Shown one piece after another: positions 11,491 to 20,466 of a stretch of DNA of 64,000 nucleotides. The notes under the pieces were generated by a model, which saw nothing but the letters and a program-made list of their open reading frames with translations, had not been told where the DNA came from and did no database searches. The position numbers and the translations under genes are program-made. Source of the stretch: Microbacterium sp. CSI-V (GTDB lineage Bacteria; Actinomycetota; Actinomycetes; Actinomycetales; Microbacteriaceae). The number at the start of each line of letters is the position of its first letter. Positions within the stretch are counted from its first letter, which is position 1. The DNA is taken from contig NZ_MTQM01000008.1 of NCBI RefSeq assembly GCF_001984105.1, forward strand, positions 186,001-250,000. The letters are read 5' to 3'.

Positions 11491-11521
11491 GAAAGCCCCC
11501 GGTCCTCGACCGGGGGCTTTC
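11491..11521. terminator. Bidirectional rho-independent terminator between ppa and the M23 peptidase
   Basis: A 14-bp perfect stem (GAAAGCCCCCGGTC at 11491-11504 with its complement at 11508-11521) around a 3-base CTC loop. The A-run before and T-run after the GC core allow termination in both directions, fitting the convergent genes. Confidence 0.9.
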
Positions 11522-11528
11522 GCGTCGC

Positions 11529-12989
11529 TCAGACCCAGACTCCGCGGTCGCGCAGCCACGGCGCGGGGTCGGTCGTCCCGCCCCACGGCGGGTAGACCTC
11601 GAAGTGGAGGTGGCATCCGAAGGAGTTGCCCGTCTGCCCGGTCGCGGCGATCTGCTGACCGGCGGACACACGCTGGCCGTAGGAGACGTAGATGCCGCCG
11701 TTGACGATGTGGGCGTATCCGGTGCCCGAGCCGTCGTCGTGCTGGATGCGGATGTAGTTGCCGTATCCGCTGTTCAACCCGGCGTACGTGACGCGTCCGC
11801 TCGCCGCGGCGTAGATCGGCGACCAGCAGCTCGCACCGAAGTCGAGCCCGAGGTGCCAGGTGCTCGCGCAATAACTCGCGCCACACTGCCCGGTGCGCGG
11901 TCCATAACCGGACGTCGTACCGGCCCAGGAAGGACGCGCCCACCCCGAGCTGACGACATCTCCGCCTCCGCCTCCGCCGCCGCCGCCACTGCTGCTCCCG
12001 CCGCCACCGCTGCTGCCGCCTCCACCGCCGTTGTTGTTGTTGGCGGCAGCCGCCGCCGCGGCAGCCGCAGCCGCCTCGCGGGCGGCGCGGTCACGGGCCT
12101 CGGCCTCTTCGCGGGCTTTGCGCTCCCGCTCCTCGCGGGCCTTGCGCTCGGCCTCGACACCGGCCTGGTAGTCGGCGACCGTCTTGGCGGTCGTGTCCTG
12201 CAGGGCGGCCAGCTGCGCCTGCAGCACGACCTGATTGGCCTGCTGCTCGGTGAGTGCGGCCTGCGCGGCGTCCGCCGCCTGCTGCGCGGCGACCATCTTG
12301 TCTTCGGCGATCTTCTGCAGGCGGTCGCGCTCGGCCTTGGCGTCGTCGGCCTGGCCGCTGAGGTTCTTCGCGCTGTCACGGGCGGCGACCGCGGCCGCGT
12401 AAACGGAACGGTTGCGGTCGAGCAGCTTGTCCATCGTGCCGAGCTTCGCGAGGAGGTCGTCGGCGCTGGCTGCCGAGCTCGAGAAGAAGAGGTCGAGGGA
12501 GGTGTCGTCGCCGCCGGAGCGGTAGAGCTGCGCGGCCACCTTGCCGGCCTTCGTCGCGGCATCCGTCGCCTTGGCGGCCTCGGCGTCGGCTTGCGAGCGC
12601 AGCTGCTGCGCGCGGTAGTCGGCGTCGAAGAAGGCCTGCTGCGCGGTGTAGTACTCGTCGGACCGGGCGACCACCTCGGCCTGCGTGCGCTCGACCTCGG
12701 ACTGCAGGCCCGCGATCAGACCCTGGATGCGGGTGATCTCGGCGCCCTTGGCGGCTTCATTCGCTCGCGCGGCCTCGACATCGGCCCAGGACGGGTAGTC
12801 GGCGGCGAAAGCGGGGGACGTCGAGATGAAGGAGGGCACCGTGGCACCGATCGCGCCGAGGGCGACGGCGCCGAAGGCACCCAGTCGCAACGCTCCGCGG
12901 CGGTCGAGCGAGGGCCACAGACGTGCGCGCTCGCTCGGGCTGGGCGCGCAACCGCAGTCGTCCGCGCCTTCGGGGGGTTCAGGCGTCAC
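11529..12989 (-). CDS. Secreted M23 family peptidoglycan endopeptidase with coiled coil
   Basis: The 486-aa protein has an N-terminal region with a twin-arginine pair (DRRGALRLG, residues 29-37) before a hydrophobic core and AFA cleavage site (about residue 62), suggesting Tat export. Residues 63-300 form an Ala/Glu/Gln-rich coiled coil like that of EnvC/RipA-type regulators. A Gly/Ser linker (about 315-345) leads to the M23 domain with HLGLDFG and HLHFEVYPP as zinc and catalytic motifs. It probably cuts cross-links during cell separation. The GTG start at 12989 has GATGAGG nine bases upstream. Confidence 0.9.
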   Translation of the reverse strand: MTPEPPEGADDCGCAPSPSERARLWPSLDRRGALRLGAFGAVALGAIGATVPSFISTSPAFAADYPSWADVEAARANEAAKGAEITRIQGLIAGLQSEVERTQAEVVARSDEYYTAQQAFFDADYRAQQLRSQADAEAAKATDAATKAGKVAAQLYRSGGDDTSLDLFFSSSAASADDLLAKLGTMDKLLDRNRSVYAAAVAARDSAKNLSGQADDAKAERDRLQKIAEDKMVAAQQAADAAQAALTEQQANQVVLQAQLAALQDTTAKTVADYQAGVEAERKAREERERKAREEAEARDRAAREAAAAAAAAAAANNNNGGGGGSSGGGGSSSGGGGGGGGGDVVSSGWARPSWAGTTSGYGPRTGQCGASYCASTWHLGLDFGASCWSPIYAAASGRVTYAGLNSGYGNYIRIQHDDGSGTGYAHIVNGGIYVSYGQRVSAGQQIAATGQTGNSFGCHLHFEVYPPWGGTTDPAPWLRDRGVWV

Positions 12990-13127
12990 GGGAATACCTC
13001 ATCTCACCGGTTCGCAACTCGCACCACAGTAGCAACACGAATCACACGAACAACAGGGCGAGTTCCCGCTGCCGCGGCCCAGTCTGGCCCCTCGACACGC
13101 CGGGGACGAGGACCGCCACGCCCCCGA

Positions 13128-13157
13128 TTGGCAATCTCGAGAATCATGAAGTAGGCT
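13128..13157 (+). promoter_or_regulatory. Sigma-70-type promoter of the tRNA-Glu/tRNA-Asp unit
   Basis: TTGGCA at 13128-13133 and TAGGCT at 13152-13157 are separated by 18 bases and lie about 50 bases before the tRNA-Glu gene in an AT-richer pocket. Confidence 0.6.
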
Positions 13158-13205
13158 CGGTCGTCGGCAAGTGAGCACGGAATCGCAGGATTTCGGGGTT
13201 CATCC

Positions 13206-13278
13206 GGCCCCATCGTTTAGCGGCCTAGGACGCCGCCCTTTCACGGCGGTAGCACGGGTTCGAATCCCGTTGGGGTCA
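13206..13278 (+). tRNA. tRNA-Glu (anticodon TTC)
   Basis: The 73-base cloverleaf has acceptor arms GGCCCCA and TGGGGTC with one G-T pair and discriminator A. The anticodon stem CCGCC/GGCGG frames the loop with TTC, and the T arm reads CGGGTTCGAATCCCG. CCA is not encoded. Confidence 0.96.
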
Positions 13279-13304
13279 CTCGCCGAACACAATTGAACAA
13301 GCAT

Positions 13305-13378
13305 GGCCCTGTAGCGCAGTTGGTTAGCGTGCCGCCCTGTCACGGCGGAGGTCGCGGGTTCAAGTCCCGTCAGGGTCG
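13305..13378 (+). tRNA. tRNA-Asp (anticodon GTC)
   Basis: The 74-base cloverleaf pairs GGCCCTG with CAGGGTC, has a GCGCAGTTGGTTAGCG D arm, the anticodon GTC in a CCGCC/GGCGG stem and a CGGGTTCAAGTCCCG T arm, with discriminator G. It lies 26 bases after tRNA-Glu, so both probably come from one transcript. Confidence 0.96.
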
Positions 13379-13391
13379 CTCCACAGCGACG

Positions 13392-13414
13392 GGCCTTCTT
13401 TCGAGGAGGCCTTT
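13392..13414 (+). terminator. Terminator after tRNA-Asp
   Basis: An 8-bp stem, GGCCTTCT (13392-13399) with AGGAGGCC (13404-13411), closes a TTCG tetraloop and is followed by a short T-run. One T-G pair interrupts it. Confidence 0.7.
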
Positions 13415-13442
13415 CGTCTCGGAAGCGGCAGACATGCCGCTC

Positions 13443-13515
13443 GGCTCTGTAGCTCAGTTGGTAGAGCGTTCGACTGAAAATCGAAAGGTCACCGGATCGA
13501 TGCCGGTCGGAGCCA
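13443..13515 (+). tRNA. tRNA-Phe (anticodon GAA)
   Basis: The 73-base cloverleaf pairs GGCTCTG with CGGAGCC (one T-G pair) and has the GCTCAGTTGGTAGAGC D arm, the anticodon loop CTGAAAA in a TTCGA/TCGAA stem, and discriminator A. The T loop GATCGAT differs slightly from the common TTCGAAT form. Confidence 0.96.
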
Positions 13516-13543
13516 CACGGGTGACCGTTACAGTCACCCCAGG

Positions 13544-13585
13544 AACCCTCGCGTAGCTTCTACATCGCGGGGGTTTCGTCTTTTT
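13544..13585 (+). terminator. Terminator after tRNA-Phe
   Basis: A 10-bp stem (13544-13553 with 13566-13575, one T-G pair) is followed by TCGTCTTTTT. A second hairpin, GGGTGAC/GTCACCC at 13519-13525 and 13533-13539, lies between the tRNA and this terminator. Confidence 0.85.
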
Positions 13586-13676
13586 CCGGCGCCCTCGCGC
13601 CACGTGCGCGCGGCCCGCGTCACCCGACCGGGTGAGGCTCTCCCCGCCCGGGCGTTCGAACGGGCACGATGAACCG

Positions 13677-15062
13677 GTGAACGAATCGGTGCCGCTCGAG
13701 GTGGATGGCCGGCGCCGCACCCGACCCGGCCTCGTCCTCGCGACCGTCTGCGGCGCGCTCGCCCTCGTCTCCATCGACGTCACCGTGCTCCACGTGGTCG
13801 CCCCCACGATCGCGCGAGAGCTCCCCGCCACCGACGCCGAGCTGCTCTGGATCATCGACGCGTTCCCGTTCGTGATCGCGCCGCTCCTGCTGTCGGCGGG
13901 CGTCCTGAGCGACCGCTACGGCCGGCGACTGTTTCTCGTCGTCGGGATGGCGCTGTTCGCGGCGGCCTCGGCCGCGGCGGCCTTCGCTCCCGGACCCGTC
14001 TGGCTCATCGCCGCCCGCGCCGCGATGGCGGTGGGGGCCGCCGGCATCCTGCCCCCGACGATGTCGCTCCTCCGCGTGGCCTACCCGGATCGGCAGAAGC
14101 GCGTCCGGGCGGTGGCGATCTGGTCGATGTCGTCGGCGGCCGCCGCGGCGGCGGGCCCGGTCATCGGCGGGGTCATCGTCGCGCACAGCTGGTGGGGCGG
14201 GGTGTTCCTCGTGAACGTGCCGCTCGCGGCGCTCGTGATCGCCGCGGCGCTGCGGTGGGTGCCGGAATCGCGCTCGGATCGCCCCGGCAGCACCGACCTG
14301 GCCGGTCAGGGCCTCGCGATCGGAGCGGTGCTCGCGGCCGCCGTCGCGGCGAACAGTCTCGCCGAGCACCACGTCGAGGTGTTCATCGGCGGCACGGTGC
14401 TCTCACTCGGCCTCGGGTGGGCGTTCGTCCGGCGGCAGTTCGGGCTGGGCCGCCGGGGCGAGCAGCCCACGCTGGACATGGCGCTCTTCCGCAACGCCGC
14501 GTTCTCGAGCGCGCTCATCGCGGTGGCGTTGGCGATGTTCGCGATCGTCGGCCTCGAGCTGCAGTTCGCGCGCTACCTCCAACTCGAGCGCGGCTTCGCC
14601 CCGCTGGATGCCGCGATCGCCCTCGTCCCGCTCGCCCTGGCCACGGTGGTCGGCGCGCTGCTGTCGCCGTGGGTGCTGCGACTCCTGCGGCACCGCGCGA
14701 CGATCGCGTCGACGCTCACCGTCGCGGGGCTCGCGCTGGCCGGCCTCACGCTCGCGGGTGAGCCCGTGAACCTCGCGGTCTTCGCCGCCACGACAGCGCT
14801 GGCGGGGCTCGCCATCGAGATCGCCGCGGTCAGCGCGAACGATCTCATCGTGTCGTCCGCGGGGGTGCACGAAGTCGGGGGTGCAGCCGCGCTCGAGGAG
14901 ATCTCCTACGACCTCGGCGGCGGCTTCGGCACGGCTGTCCTCGGCGCCGTCGCCGTCTCCGCCCCCTCGATCGCGGGCGGCTTCCATGCCGCCGTCGCGA
15001 CCTCCGCGGGGCTCCTCGTCGTGGCCGGTCTCGCGATGGCCTGGGCCCTTCGCCGCGTGTGA
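13677..15062 (+). CDS. MFS transporter, DHA2 (EmrB/QacA) type
   Basis: A 461-aa integral membrane protein with about 14 hydrophobic segments. It shows the first-helix signature LALVSIDVTVLHVVAPTIARELPATDAELLWIIDAFPF, the loop 2-3 motif GVLSDRYGRRLFLVVG and the motif C region AAAAGPVIGGVIVAHSWWGGVFLVNVP, all typical of proton-driven multidrug exporters of the SmvA/QacA group. Substrate unknown. GTG 13677 is preferred; an in-frame GTG at 13632 would add 15 unconserved residues. No regulator lies next to it. Confidence 0.9.
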   Translation: MNESVPLEVDGRRRTRPGLVLATVCGALALVSIDVTVLHVVAPTIARELPATDAELLWIIDAFPFVIAPLLLSAGVLSDRYGRRLFLVVGMALFAAASAAAAFAPGPVWLIAARAAMAVGAAGILPPTMSLLRVAYPDRQKRVRAVAIWSMSSAAAAAAGPVIGGVIVAHSWWGGVFLVNVPLAALVIAAALRWVPESRSDRPGSTDLAGQGLAIGAVLAAAVAANSLAEHHVEVFIGGTVLSLGLGWAFVRRQFGLGRRGEQPTLDMALFRNAAFSSALIAVALAMFAIVGLELQFARYLQLERGFAPLDAAIALVPLALATVVGALLSPWVLRLLRHRATIASTLTVAGLALAGLTLAGEPVNLAVFAATTALAGLAIEIAAVSANDLIVSSAGVHEVGGAAALEEISYDLGGGFGTAVLGAVAVSAPSIAGGFHAAVATSAGLLVVAGLAMAWALRRV

Positions 15063-15070
15063 GGCCTGCG

Positions 15071-16654
15071 TCATCCCTCCCGGGCGCGCAGGTCCTTCCG
15101 GAGGATCTTCCCCGACGCGGACTTGGGGATGGCGTCGATGAACTCCACCCGCCGCACCTTCTTGTGGGGCGCGACCTCCGCGGCGACGAACTCCATGACG
15201 TCCTCCGCTGTCAGCTCCGCGCCCGGCGCGACGACCACGAACGCCTTCGGGATCTCCTGCTTGTCCTCGTCGAGGACGCCGATGACAGCGGCATCCTGGA
15301 TTCTCGGATGCGACAGCAGCAGCGCCTCGAGCTCAGCGGGGGCGATCTGATAGCCCTTGTACTTGATGAGCTCCTTCAGTCGGTCCACGATCGTGAAGTA
15401 CCCGTCGACGTGGTGCGTGGCGATGTCACCGGTGTGGAGGAAGCCGTCGGCGTCGATCGTGTCGGCGGTGGCATCCGGACGATTGAGGTAGCCGAGCATC
15501 ACGTTCGGCCCGCGCACCCACAGCTCGCCGGGAGCGGTCAGTCCGTCAGCGCCGTGCTCCTCGATCTCGACGCCGGTCTCGGTGTCGACGAGCTTCGCCT
15601 CGACGTTGGGGATGAGCACGCCCACCGAGCTCACGGGCATGTCGTCGCGCTCCGGCGGGATCGCGTGCGACACCGGGCTGAGCTCACTCATCCCGTAACC
15701 CTGGAAGAACCGCGCGTGGATGCGACGACCGGCCGTCTCGGCCGTCTCGCCGTCCAGGGGCGCCGCGCCCGAGAACACGGTGTGGACGCTGGAGATGTCG
15801 AAGTCGTCGACGACGGGATGCTTCGCGAGGGCCACCGCGATCGGCGGCGCGATGAAGAGGAACGTGCAGCGGTGCGCCTGGATGCACCGGAGGAAGGCCA
15901 GCAGGTCGAACTTCGGCATCGTGACGAGCGTCGCGCGCTGCCGGAGCGCCAGATTCAGCAGCACCGTCATCCCGTAGATGTGGAAGAACGGCAGCACCGC
16001 GAGGACGCGGTCATCGCTTCCGAGCCGGATGCTCACGCGGCACTGATCCACGTTCGCCACGAGGTTGCGGTGCGAAAGCATCACCCCCTTCGGCACCCCC
16101 GTCGTCCCCGACGAGTACGGCAGCACGGCCACGTGCGTCTCGGGATCGAAGTCGACGGCGGGCGGGGTGCGCTGCTCCGCGAGCAGTGACCGCAGATCGA
16201 GGTGCTCCGGAGCGCCGTCCAGCACGATCACGCGGTCGTCGGGGATACCGGCCGCGGCGGCCGCTTCCGCAGCGGGTCCGAGCAGCGGCGAGACGGTGAC
16301 GAGCCAGGTGGCCCCGGCATCCGTCAGCTGCGTCTCGATCTCGTGCGCGGTGTAGAGGGAGTTGACCGTCGTTACGGCGGCGCCCAGACGGAGGATGCCG
16401 TGGAAGACCGTCGCGAACGCGGGGATGTTGGGGCACAGCAGCGCGACCACCGTGTCGGTGCCGACACCCCGGTGGGCCAGCGCGCCGGCGAACGCGTCGA
16501 CCTGGGCCCGCAGGCGGCCGTAGGTCGTCTCGTCGCCCGAGGCGGGGTCGATCAGCGCGACGCGGTCGAGGTCGTCCTCGTCGAGCGAGCCGAAGAGGTG
16601 GTCGTAGACGCTGTGCGACGGAACGTCGATGCGCGGGTAGGGGCTCTGGAACAC
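15071..16654 (-). CDS. Acyl-CoA synthetase / 4-coumarate--CoA ligase-like AMP-binding enzyme
   Basis: The 527-aa ANL-superfamily enzyme activates a carboxylic acid with ATP and joins it to CoA. Visible motifs are the P-loop LPYSSGTTGVPKGVMLSH, FFHIYGM, FQGYGMSE, GELWVRGPNVMLGY, DGFLHTGDI, the hinge VDRLKELIKYKGYQIAPAELE and the catalytic lysine in PKSASGKILRKDLR. These resemble 4-coumarate-CoA ligases and long-chain enzymes; no phenylpropanoid genes are nearby, so the natural acid is unknown. GTG 16654 is supported by a strong AAGGAG eight bases upstream. Convergent with the MFS gene, only 8 bp apart. Confidence 0.9.
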   Translation of the reverse strand: MFQSPYPRIDVPSHSVYDHLFGSLDEDDLDRVALIDPASGDETTYGRLRAQVDAFAGALAHRGVGTDTVVALLCPNIPAFATVFHGILRLGAAVTTVNSLYTAHEIETQLTDAGATWLVTVSPLLGPAAEAAAAAGIPDDRVIVLDGAPEHLDLRSLLAEQRTPPAVDFDPETHVAVLPYSSGTTGVPKGVMLSHRNLVANVDQCRVSIRLGSDDRVLAVLPFFHIYGMTVLLNLALRQRATLVTMPKFDLLAFLRCIQAHRCTFLFIAPPIAVALAKHPVVDDFDISSVHTVFSGAAPLDGETAETAGRRIHARFFQGYGMSELSPVSHAIPPERDDMPVSSVGVLIPNVEAKLVDTETGVEIEEHGADGLTAPGELWVRGPNVMLGYLNRPDATADTIDADGFLHTGDIATHHVDGYFTIVDRLKELIKYKGYQIAPAELEALLLSHPRIQDAAVIGVLDEDKQEIPKAFVVVAPGAELTAEDVMEFVAAEVAPHKKVRRVEFIDAIPKSASGKILRKDLRAREG

Positions 16655-16755
16655 GGGATCTCCTTCGATACCGACGCGGCGACGCCGCCGTGCGCTCATC
16701 CTGCCAAAGGCGGAACCCGGTGTCACGCGCCTTGATACGCAGGCTCAGCCGACTC

Positions 16756-18126
16756 TCAGCGCGCGGCGCCCCGGCGCCCCGGGAGCGCCAGGGAAGCGGC
16801 CATCGCGGCTGCGCAGATCCCGATCACCACGACGAACGCCGCGTCGAATCCGGCACGGGTCCCGGATGCCGTCGTCACCGCGGCGAGCACGAGAGCCGCC
16901 GTGGCCGTGCCGAAGGCGCCGCCGAGCTGCTGCGCCATGCGGGAGAAGGCGGAGGCGTGCGGCATCCGGTCGGGGGCGACGTCGAGGTACCCCGACGCCA
17001 TGATGGGGACCAGCACGACTCCCAGCCCCAGGCCTCGGACGAACAGCACCCCGGCCCACACCGCGAGCGCGAGCGTGCCGTCGTCGAGGGCGAACGGCAC
17101 CGTCATCACCGCGACCAGGGCGAAACCCGAGATCGCGACGGCACGCGGACCCCAGCGCGCGACCAGGCGTCCGGCACCGGCACGGGCGAGCAGCGAGCCG
17201 ACGCCCTGCGGGATCAGCAGGAGAGCCGCGTCCAGCACCGACACCCCGCGATCGGCCTGGAGCGCGAGCGGAAGCAGGAAGGTCGCCGCGTAGAGGTTCG
17301 CGCCCAAGAACGCCATCGCGACGGTCGAAGCGCGCAGAGTCCGGACGCCGAGGAGACGGAGGTCGACCAGCGGATCGCGCCGACCGACGGTCCACGGCAC
17401 GAACGCCACCAGCAGCACCAGCCCGACCACCGCCGGCACCCAGACGGCCACCTCGCCCGCACCGGTGCCGCCGGCGAGGTTCGACAGCGCCAGCAGCACG
17501 CCGACGAGGCCGGGGGCCAGGAGCAGGAGGCCGATGGCATCCAGAGTCGTCCGGGCACCCGACCGCCCGCCCGGCAGCCACAGGACGGCGAGGACGAGGC
17601 CGACCGCCCCCAGCGGCAGGTTGATGAGGAAAAGCCACCGCCAGTCCAGGGCGCTGAGCACGAGCCCGCCGAGCACCGGGCCGATCACGGGGCCGAGCGA
17701 GATCGGCACGCTCATCACCGCCATGGTGCGCGCCATGGCCTCGCGCGGCGTGCGCTGCATGGGCAGCGTCTGCATGAGCGGGAGCAGGAGCCCCGCGCCC
17801 GCGCCCTGGAGCGCCCGGAACGCGATGAGCTCGCCGATGCCGCTCGCCATCGCGCACAGGACGGATGCCGCGAGGAAGATCCCGGATGCCAGGATCCAGG
17901 CGTTCCGGTCCCCGAGGCGGGCCTGCACCCATCCGGCGACGGGGATGACCACGGCCAGTGCCAGCAGATAGACCGTCGACACCCACTGCAGCGTCGCGAC
18001 ATCGGCGCCGAGGTCTTCGCCGATGCGGTGCAGTCCGATCGCGACGATCGTGGTGTCCACGACGGGCATGATCCCGCCGACGATGAGTGCGATGACCAGC
18101 AGCCGGGTCGCACGTTCCTCCGTCAC
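16756..18126 (-). CDS. MFS transporter, DHA2 (EmrB/QacA) type
   Basis: A 456-aa exporter with about 13-14 membrane segments. The first helix reads GGIMPVVDTTIVAIGLHRIGEDLGADVATLQWVSTVYLLALA, followed by GWVQARLGDRNAWILASG and PISLGPVIGPVLGGLVLSALDWRWLFLINLPLG, which is motif C of drug-proton antiporters (short cores GPVIGPVLGG and WRWLFLINLP). The second DHA2 exporter in 5 kb, but not a recent duplicate by eye. Starts with GTG 18126. It lies 34 bp after chrA on the same strand, so the pair may be co-transcribed. Confidence 0.9.
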   Translation of the reverse strand: MTEERATRLLVIALIVGGIMPVVDTTIVAIGLHRIGEDLGADVATLQWVSTVYLLALAVVIPVAGWVQARLGDRNAWILASGIFLAASVLCAMASGIGELIAFRALQGAGAGLLLPLMQTLPMQRTPREAMARTMAVMSVPISLGPVIGPVLGGLVLSALDWRWLFLINLPLGAVGLVLAVLWLPGGRSGARTTLDAIGLLLLAPGLVGVLLALSNLAGGTGAGEVAVWVPAVVGLVLLVAFVPWTVGRRDPLVDLRLLGVRTLRASTVAMAFLGANLYAATFLLPLALQADRGVSVLDAALLLIPQGVGSLLARAGAGRLVARWGPRAVAISGFALVAVMTVPFALDDGTLALAVWAGVLFVRGLGLGVVLVPIMASGYLDVAPDRMPHASAFSRMAQQLGGAFGTATAALVLAAVTTASGTRAGFDAAFVVVIGICAAAMAASLALPGRRGAAR

Positions 18127-18160
18127 CCGACCATCCTCGTCTCGGGAACGGGCCGCTGCG

Positions 18161-19354
18161 TCAGAGGAGAGCGGCGATCACCCCGCCGATCGCCCCGACG
18201 ATCACGACGACCCACGCCGGCGCGCGGAACGCCGTCAGCAGCACGAAGCCGATGAGCGCGAGCACGAACGGCCCGGGGCCGGTGACCGCCGTGGTGAACA
18301 CGGGGGTGTACAGCGCCGCCCCGAGGATGCCGACGACGGCCGCGTTCGCCCCCCGCATCGCCGCGCGGACGCGGGGGCGACCGCGCAACGCGTCCCAGAA
18401 CGGCAGAACCCCGACGAGCACGAGGAAGCCGGGAAGGAAGATCGCCACGAGAGCGACCGCCGCCCCCGCGACGCCCCCGGGCCCGACCGCGGAGTCGGCC
18501 CCGAGGTAGGCGGCGAACGTGAACAGCGGCCCCGGAACGGCCTGGGCGGCGCCGTAGCCCGCCAGGAACACGTCGGGCGACACCCACCCGGTCTGCACGA
18601 CCTCGGCCTGCAGCAGCGGGAGGACCACGTGGCCTCCGCCGAACACGAGCGCACCCGACCGGAAGAAGGCGTCGGCGAGCGCGACGAGCCCCGATCCCGT
18701 GGTCGCCGCGAGGAGCGGGAGTCCGATGAGGGCGGCGGCGGCGACCACGAGGCTTCCGATCGCGACGGCACGGGGCACACCGAACGAGGGCAGGGTCTCC
18801 CCCGGCTGCTCCGCAGCCTCACGCAGCAGCACGAGACCCGCCACGACGCCGATCGCCAGCGCCCCCAGCTGTCCGACCGCGCCCGGGGCGAACAGAGCGA
18901 GCGCCGCGGCGACGACCGCGATCCCGGCGCGGGGAGCGTCGGGCGTGAGAGAGCGGGCCATCCCCCACACGGCCTGGGCGACGATCGCGACCGCGACGAT
19001 CTTCAAGCCGTCGAGGATGCCGCCGCCCACCGGGCCGCCGAAGAGCGAGGCGCCCGCGGCGAACGCGACGAGCAGCACGGCGGACGGCAGGGTGAAGCCC
19101 AGGAACGCCACGATCGCACCCCAGAACCCGGCGCGCTGCAGGCCCATCGCGAAGCCGACCTGGCTGGACGCGGGGCCCGGCAGGAACTGGCACAGCGCGA
19201 CGAGGTCGGCGTACGCACGGTCGTCCATCCACCGCCGCCGGGTGACGAGATCGTCGCGGAAGTACCCGAGGTGCGCGATCGGTCCGCCGAAGGACGTCAC
19301 TCCCAGTCGCAGGAACGCGAGGAAGACCTCGGGAACTGTTCCGGCTCGTGTCAT
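18161..19354 (-). CDS. chrA: Chromate efflux transporter ChrA
   Basis: A 397-aa long-chain CHR protein formed of two homologous halves. The N-half shows GVTSFGGPIAHLGYFRDDLV and CQFLPGPASSQVGFAMGLQRAG; the C-half repeats the pattern as FGGGHVVLPLLQAEVV and AAQAVPGPLFTFAAYLG. These PGP and FGG motifs are diagnostic of chromate/sulfate exchange transporters. About 10-12 TM segments. The family also includes members not shown to move chromate, so true substrate is an inference. Confidence 0.93.
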   Translation of the reverse strand: MTRAGTVPEVFLAFLRLGVTSFGGPIAHLGYFRDDLVTRRRWMDDRAYADLVALCQFLPGPASSQVGFAMGLQRAGFWGAIVAFLGFTLPSAVLLVAFAAGASLFGGPVGGGILDGLKIVAVAIVAQAVWGMARSLTPDAPRAGIAVVAAALALFAPGAVGQLGALAIGVVAGLVLLREAAEQPGETLPSFGVPRAVAIGSLVVAAAALIGLPLLAATTGSGLVALADAFFRSGALVFGGGHVVLPLLQAEVVQTGWVSPDVFLAGYGAAQAVPGPLFTFAAYLGADSAVGPGGVAGAAVALVAIFLPGFLVLVGVLPFWDALRGRPRVRAAMRGANAAVVGILGAALYTPVFTTAVTGPGPFVLALIGFVLLTAFRAPAWVVVIVGAIGGVIAALL

Positions 19355-19397
19355 CCGTCGTTCCTAACGCCCCCGGGCAAACGGCGGGTGAATCCGC

Positions 19398-20354
19398 TCA
19401 GCGGAGCGGCCGGCGCAGGAGCGCGTCGACCAGGCGCAGCGTGCGGGTGGTGCGGTCCTGGTCGATGGAGACGTCGGCCCCGCGCACGGCGTCACGGAGG
19501 CGCTCGACCTCGCCGATCATCGGGTTCCCGGGGGCGGCGACGTCGCGGGTCTCGGGCTCTCCTCCGCGCGGCGTGAGGACCAGCCGTCGCGGCGCATCGA
19601 TGGCGTCGATGGAGAGGGAGGCCTCCTCGCCCTGGATCTCGCTCGGCAGCGACGTGTCGGTGATCTTCGACCAGGCCACATCGGCGAGGAAGCCGTCGTA
19701 CTCGGCGATCGCGCTGCCGAGCCCGTCCGTGCCCGAGGCGATCCCCACGCGCGCTCCCACGATGTCGCGGGGATCGCCGAAGAGGAGGACGAGCGCGTGC
19801 AGGGGGTAGACGCCCAGATCGCGCAGGGCGCTGCCCCCGAGCGCAGGGTCGAAGATGTTCGTCGGCTCGCCGGCCAGCACGTGGTCGTACCGCGCGGAGC
19901 GCTTCTCGTACCGGAACGAGACCCGGCGGATCCGGCCGAGCCGCGGCAGGAGCTCCTGGATCGTCCGGATGCCGGGGTCGTAGGCCGTGCGCATCGCCTC
20001 GAGCAGCACGACCTCCCGTTCGCGGGCGAGCTCGACGAGCTCCTCCCACTCCTCCGCCGTGAGGGCCGCAGGCTTCTCGACGAGCACCGGGATGCCGGCA
20101 TCCACCGCCGCCCGCACCTGCTCGGCGTGCACGGAGTTGGGGCTCGCGATGTACACGGCGTCGCAGTCACCGGCGTCGAGCAGCCCCGCGAGGCCGTCGG
20201 CGACGCCCGGCGCCCGGACGCGTTCGGCGAAATCCCGCCCCCGGGCGAGGTCACGGGAGGCCACCCGCCCGAGCTCGACGCCGTCGACGGCGTGCACGGC
20301 CCGCGCCAGCTGCTCGGAGATGGAACTCGTGCCGACGATGCCGATGCGGATCAT
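19398..20354 (-). CDS. Gfo/Idh/MocA family oxidoreductase
   Basis: A 318-aa NAD(P)-dependent oxidoreductase of the sugar/inositol dehydrogenase superfamily. The Rossmann motif is IGIVGTSSISEQLARAV at the N-terminus, then DAVYIASPNSVHAEQVRAAVDAGIPVLVEKPAA (core EKPAALTAEE with the conserved Lys), and a C-terminal alpha/beta domain containing FDPALGGSALRDLGVYPLHALVLLFG. This matches trans-1,2-dihydrobenzenediol/glucose-fructose type members. Substrate unknown. ATG 20354 begins directly at the Rossmann strand; an upstream in-frame start at 20390 is less likely. Confidence 0.9.
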   Translation of the reverse strand: MIRIGIVGTSSISEQLARAVHAVDGVELGRVASRDLARGRDFAERVRAPGVADGLAGLLDAGDCDAVYIASPNSVHAEQVRAAVDAGIPVLVEKPAALTAEEWEELVELAREREVVLLEAMRTAYDPGIRTIQELLPRLGRIRRVSFRYEKRSARYDHVLAGEPTNIFDPALGGSALRDLGVYPLHALVLLFGDPRDIVGARVGIASGTDGLGSAIAEYDGFLADVAWSKITDTSLPSEIQGEEASLSIDAIDAPRRLVLTPRGGEPETRDVAAPGNPMIGEVERLRDAVRGADVSIDQDRTTRTLRLVDALLRRPLR

Positions 20355-20466
20355 CCCCTCATCATCCCGTGTCCTCACCCGCGCGAGCATCCGGGGATCG
20401 CGCGATCCGTCCCGCTAGGATCGCCCTGATCGTGGGGACGATCGTCGCAACCCGGGGGAAGATTCG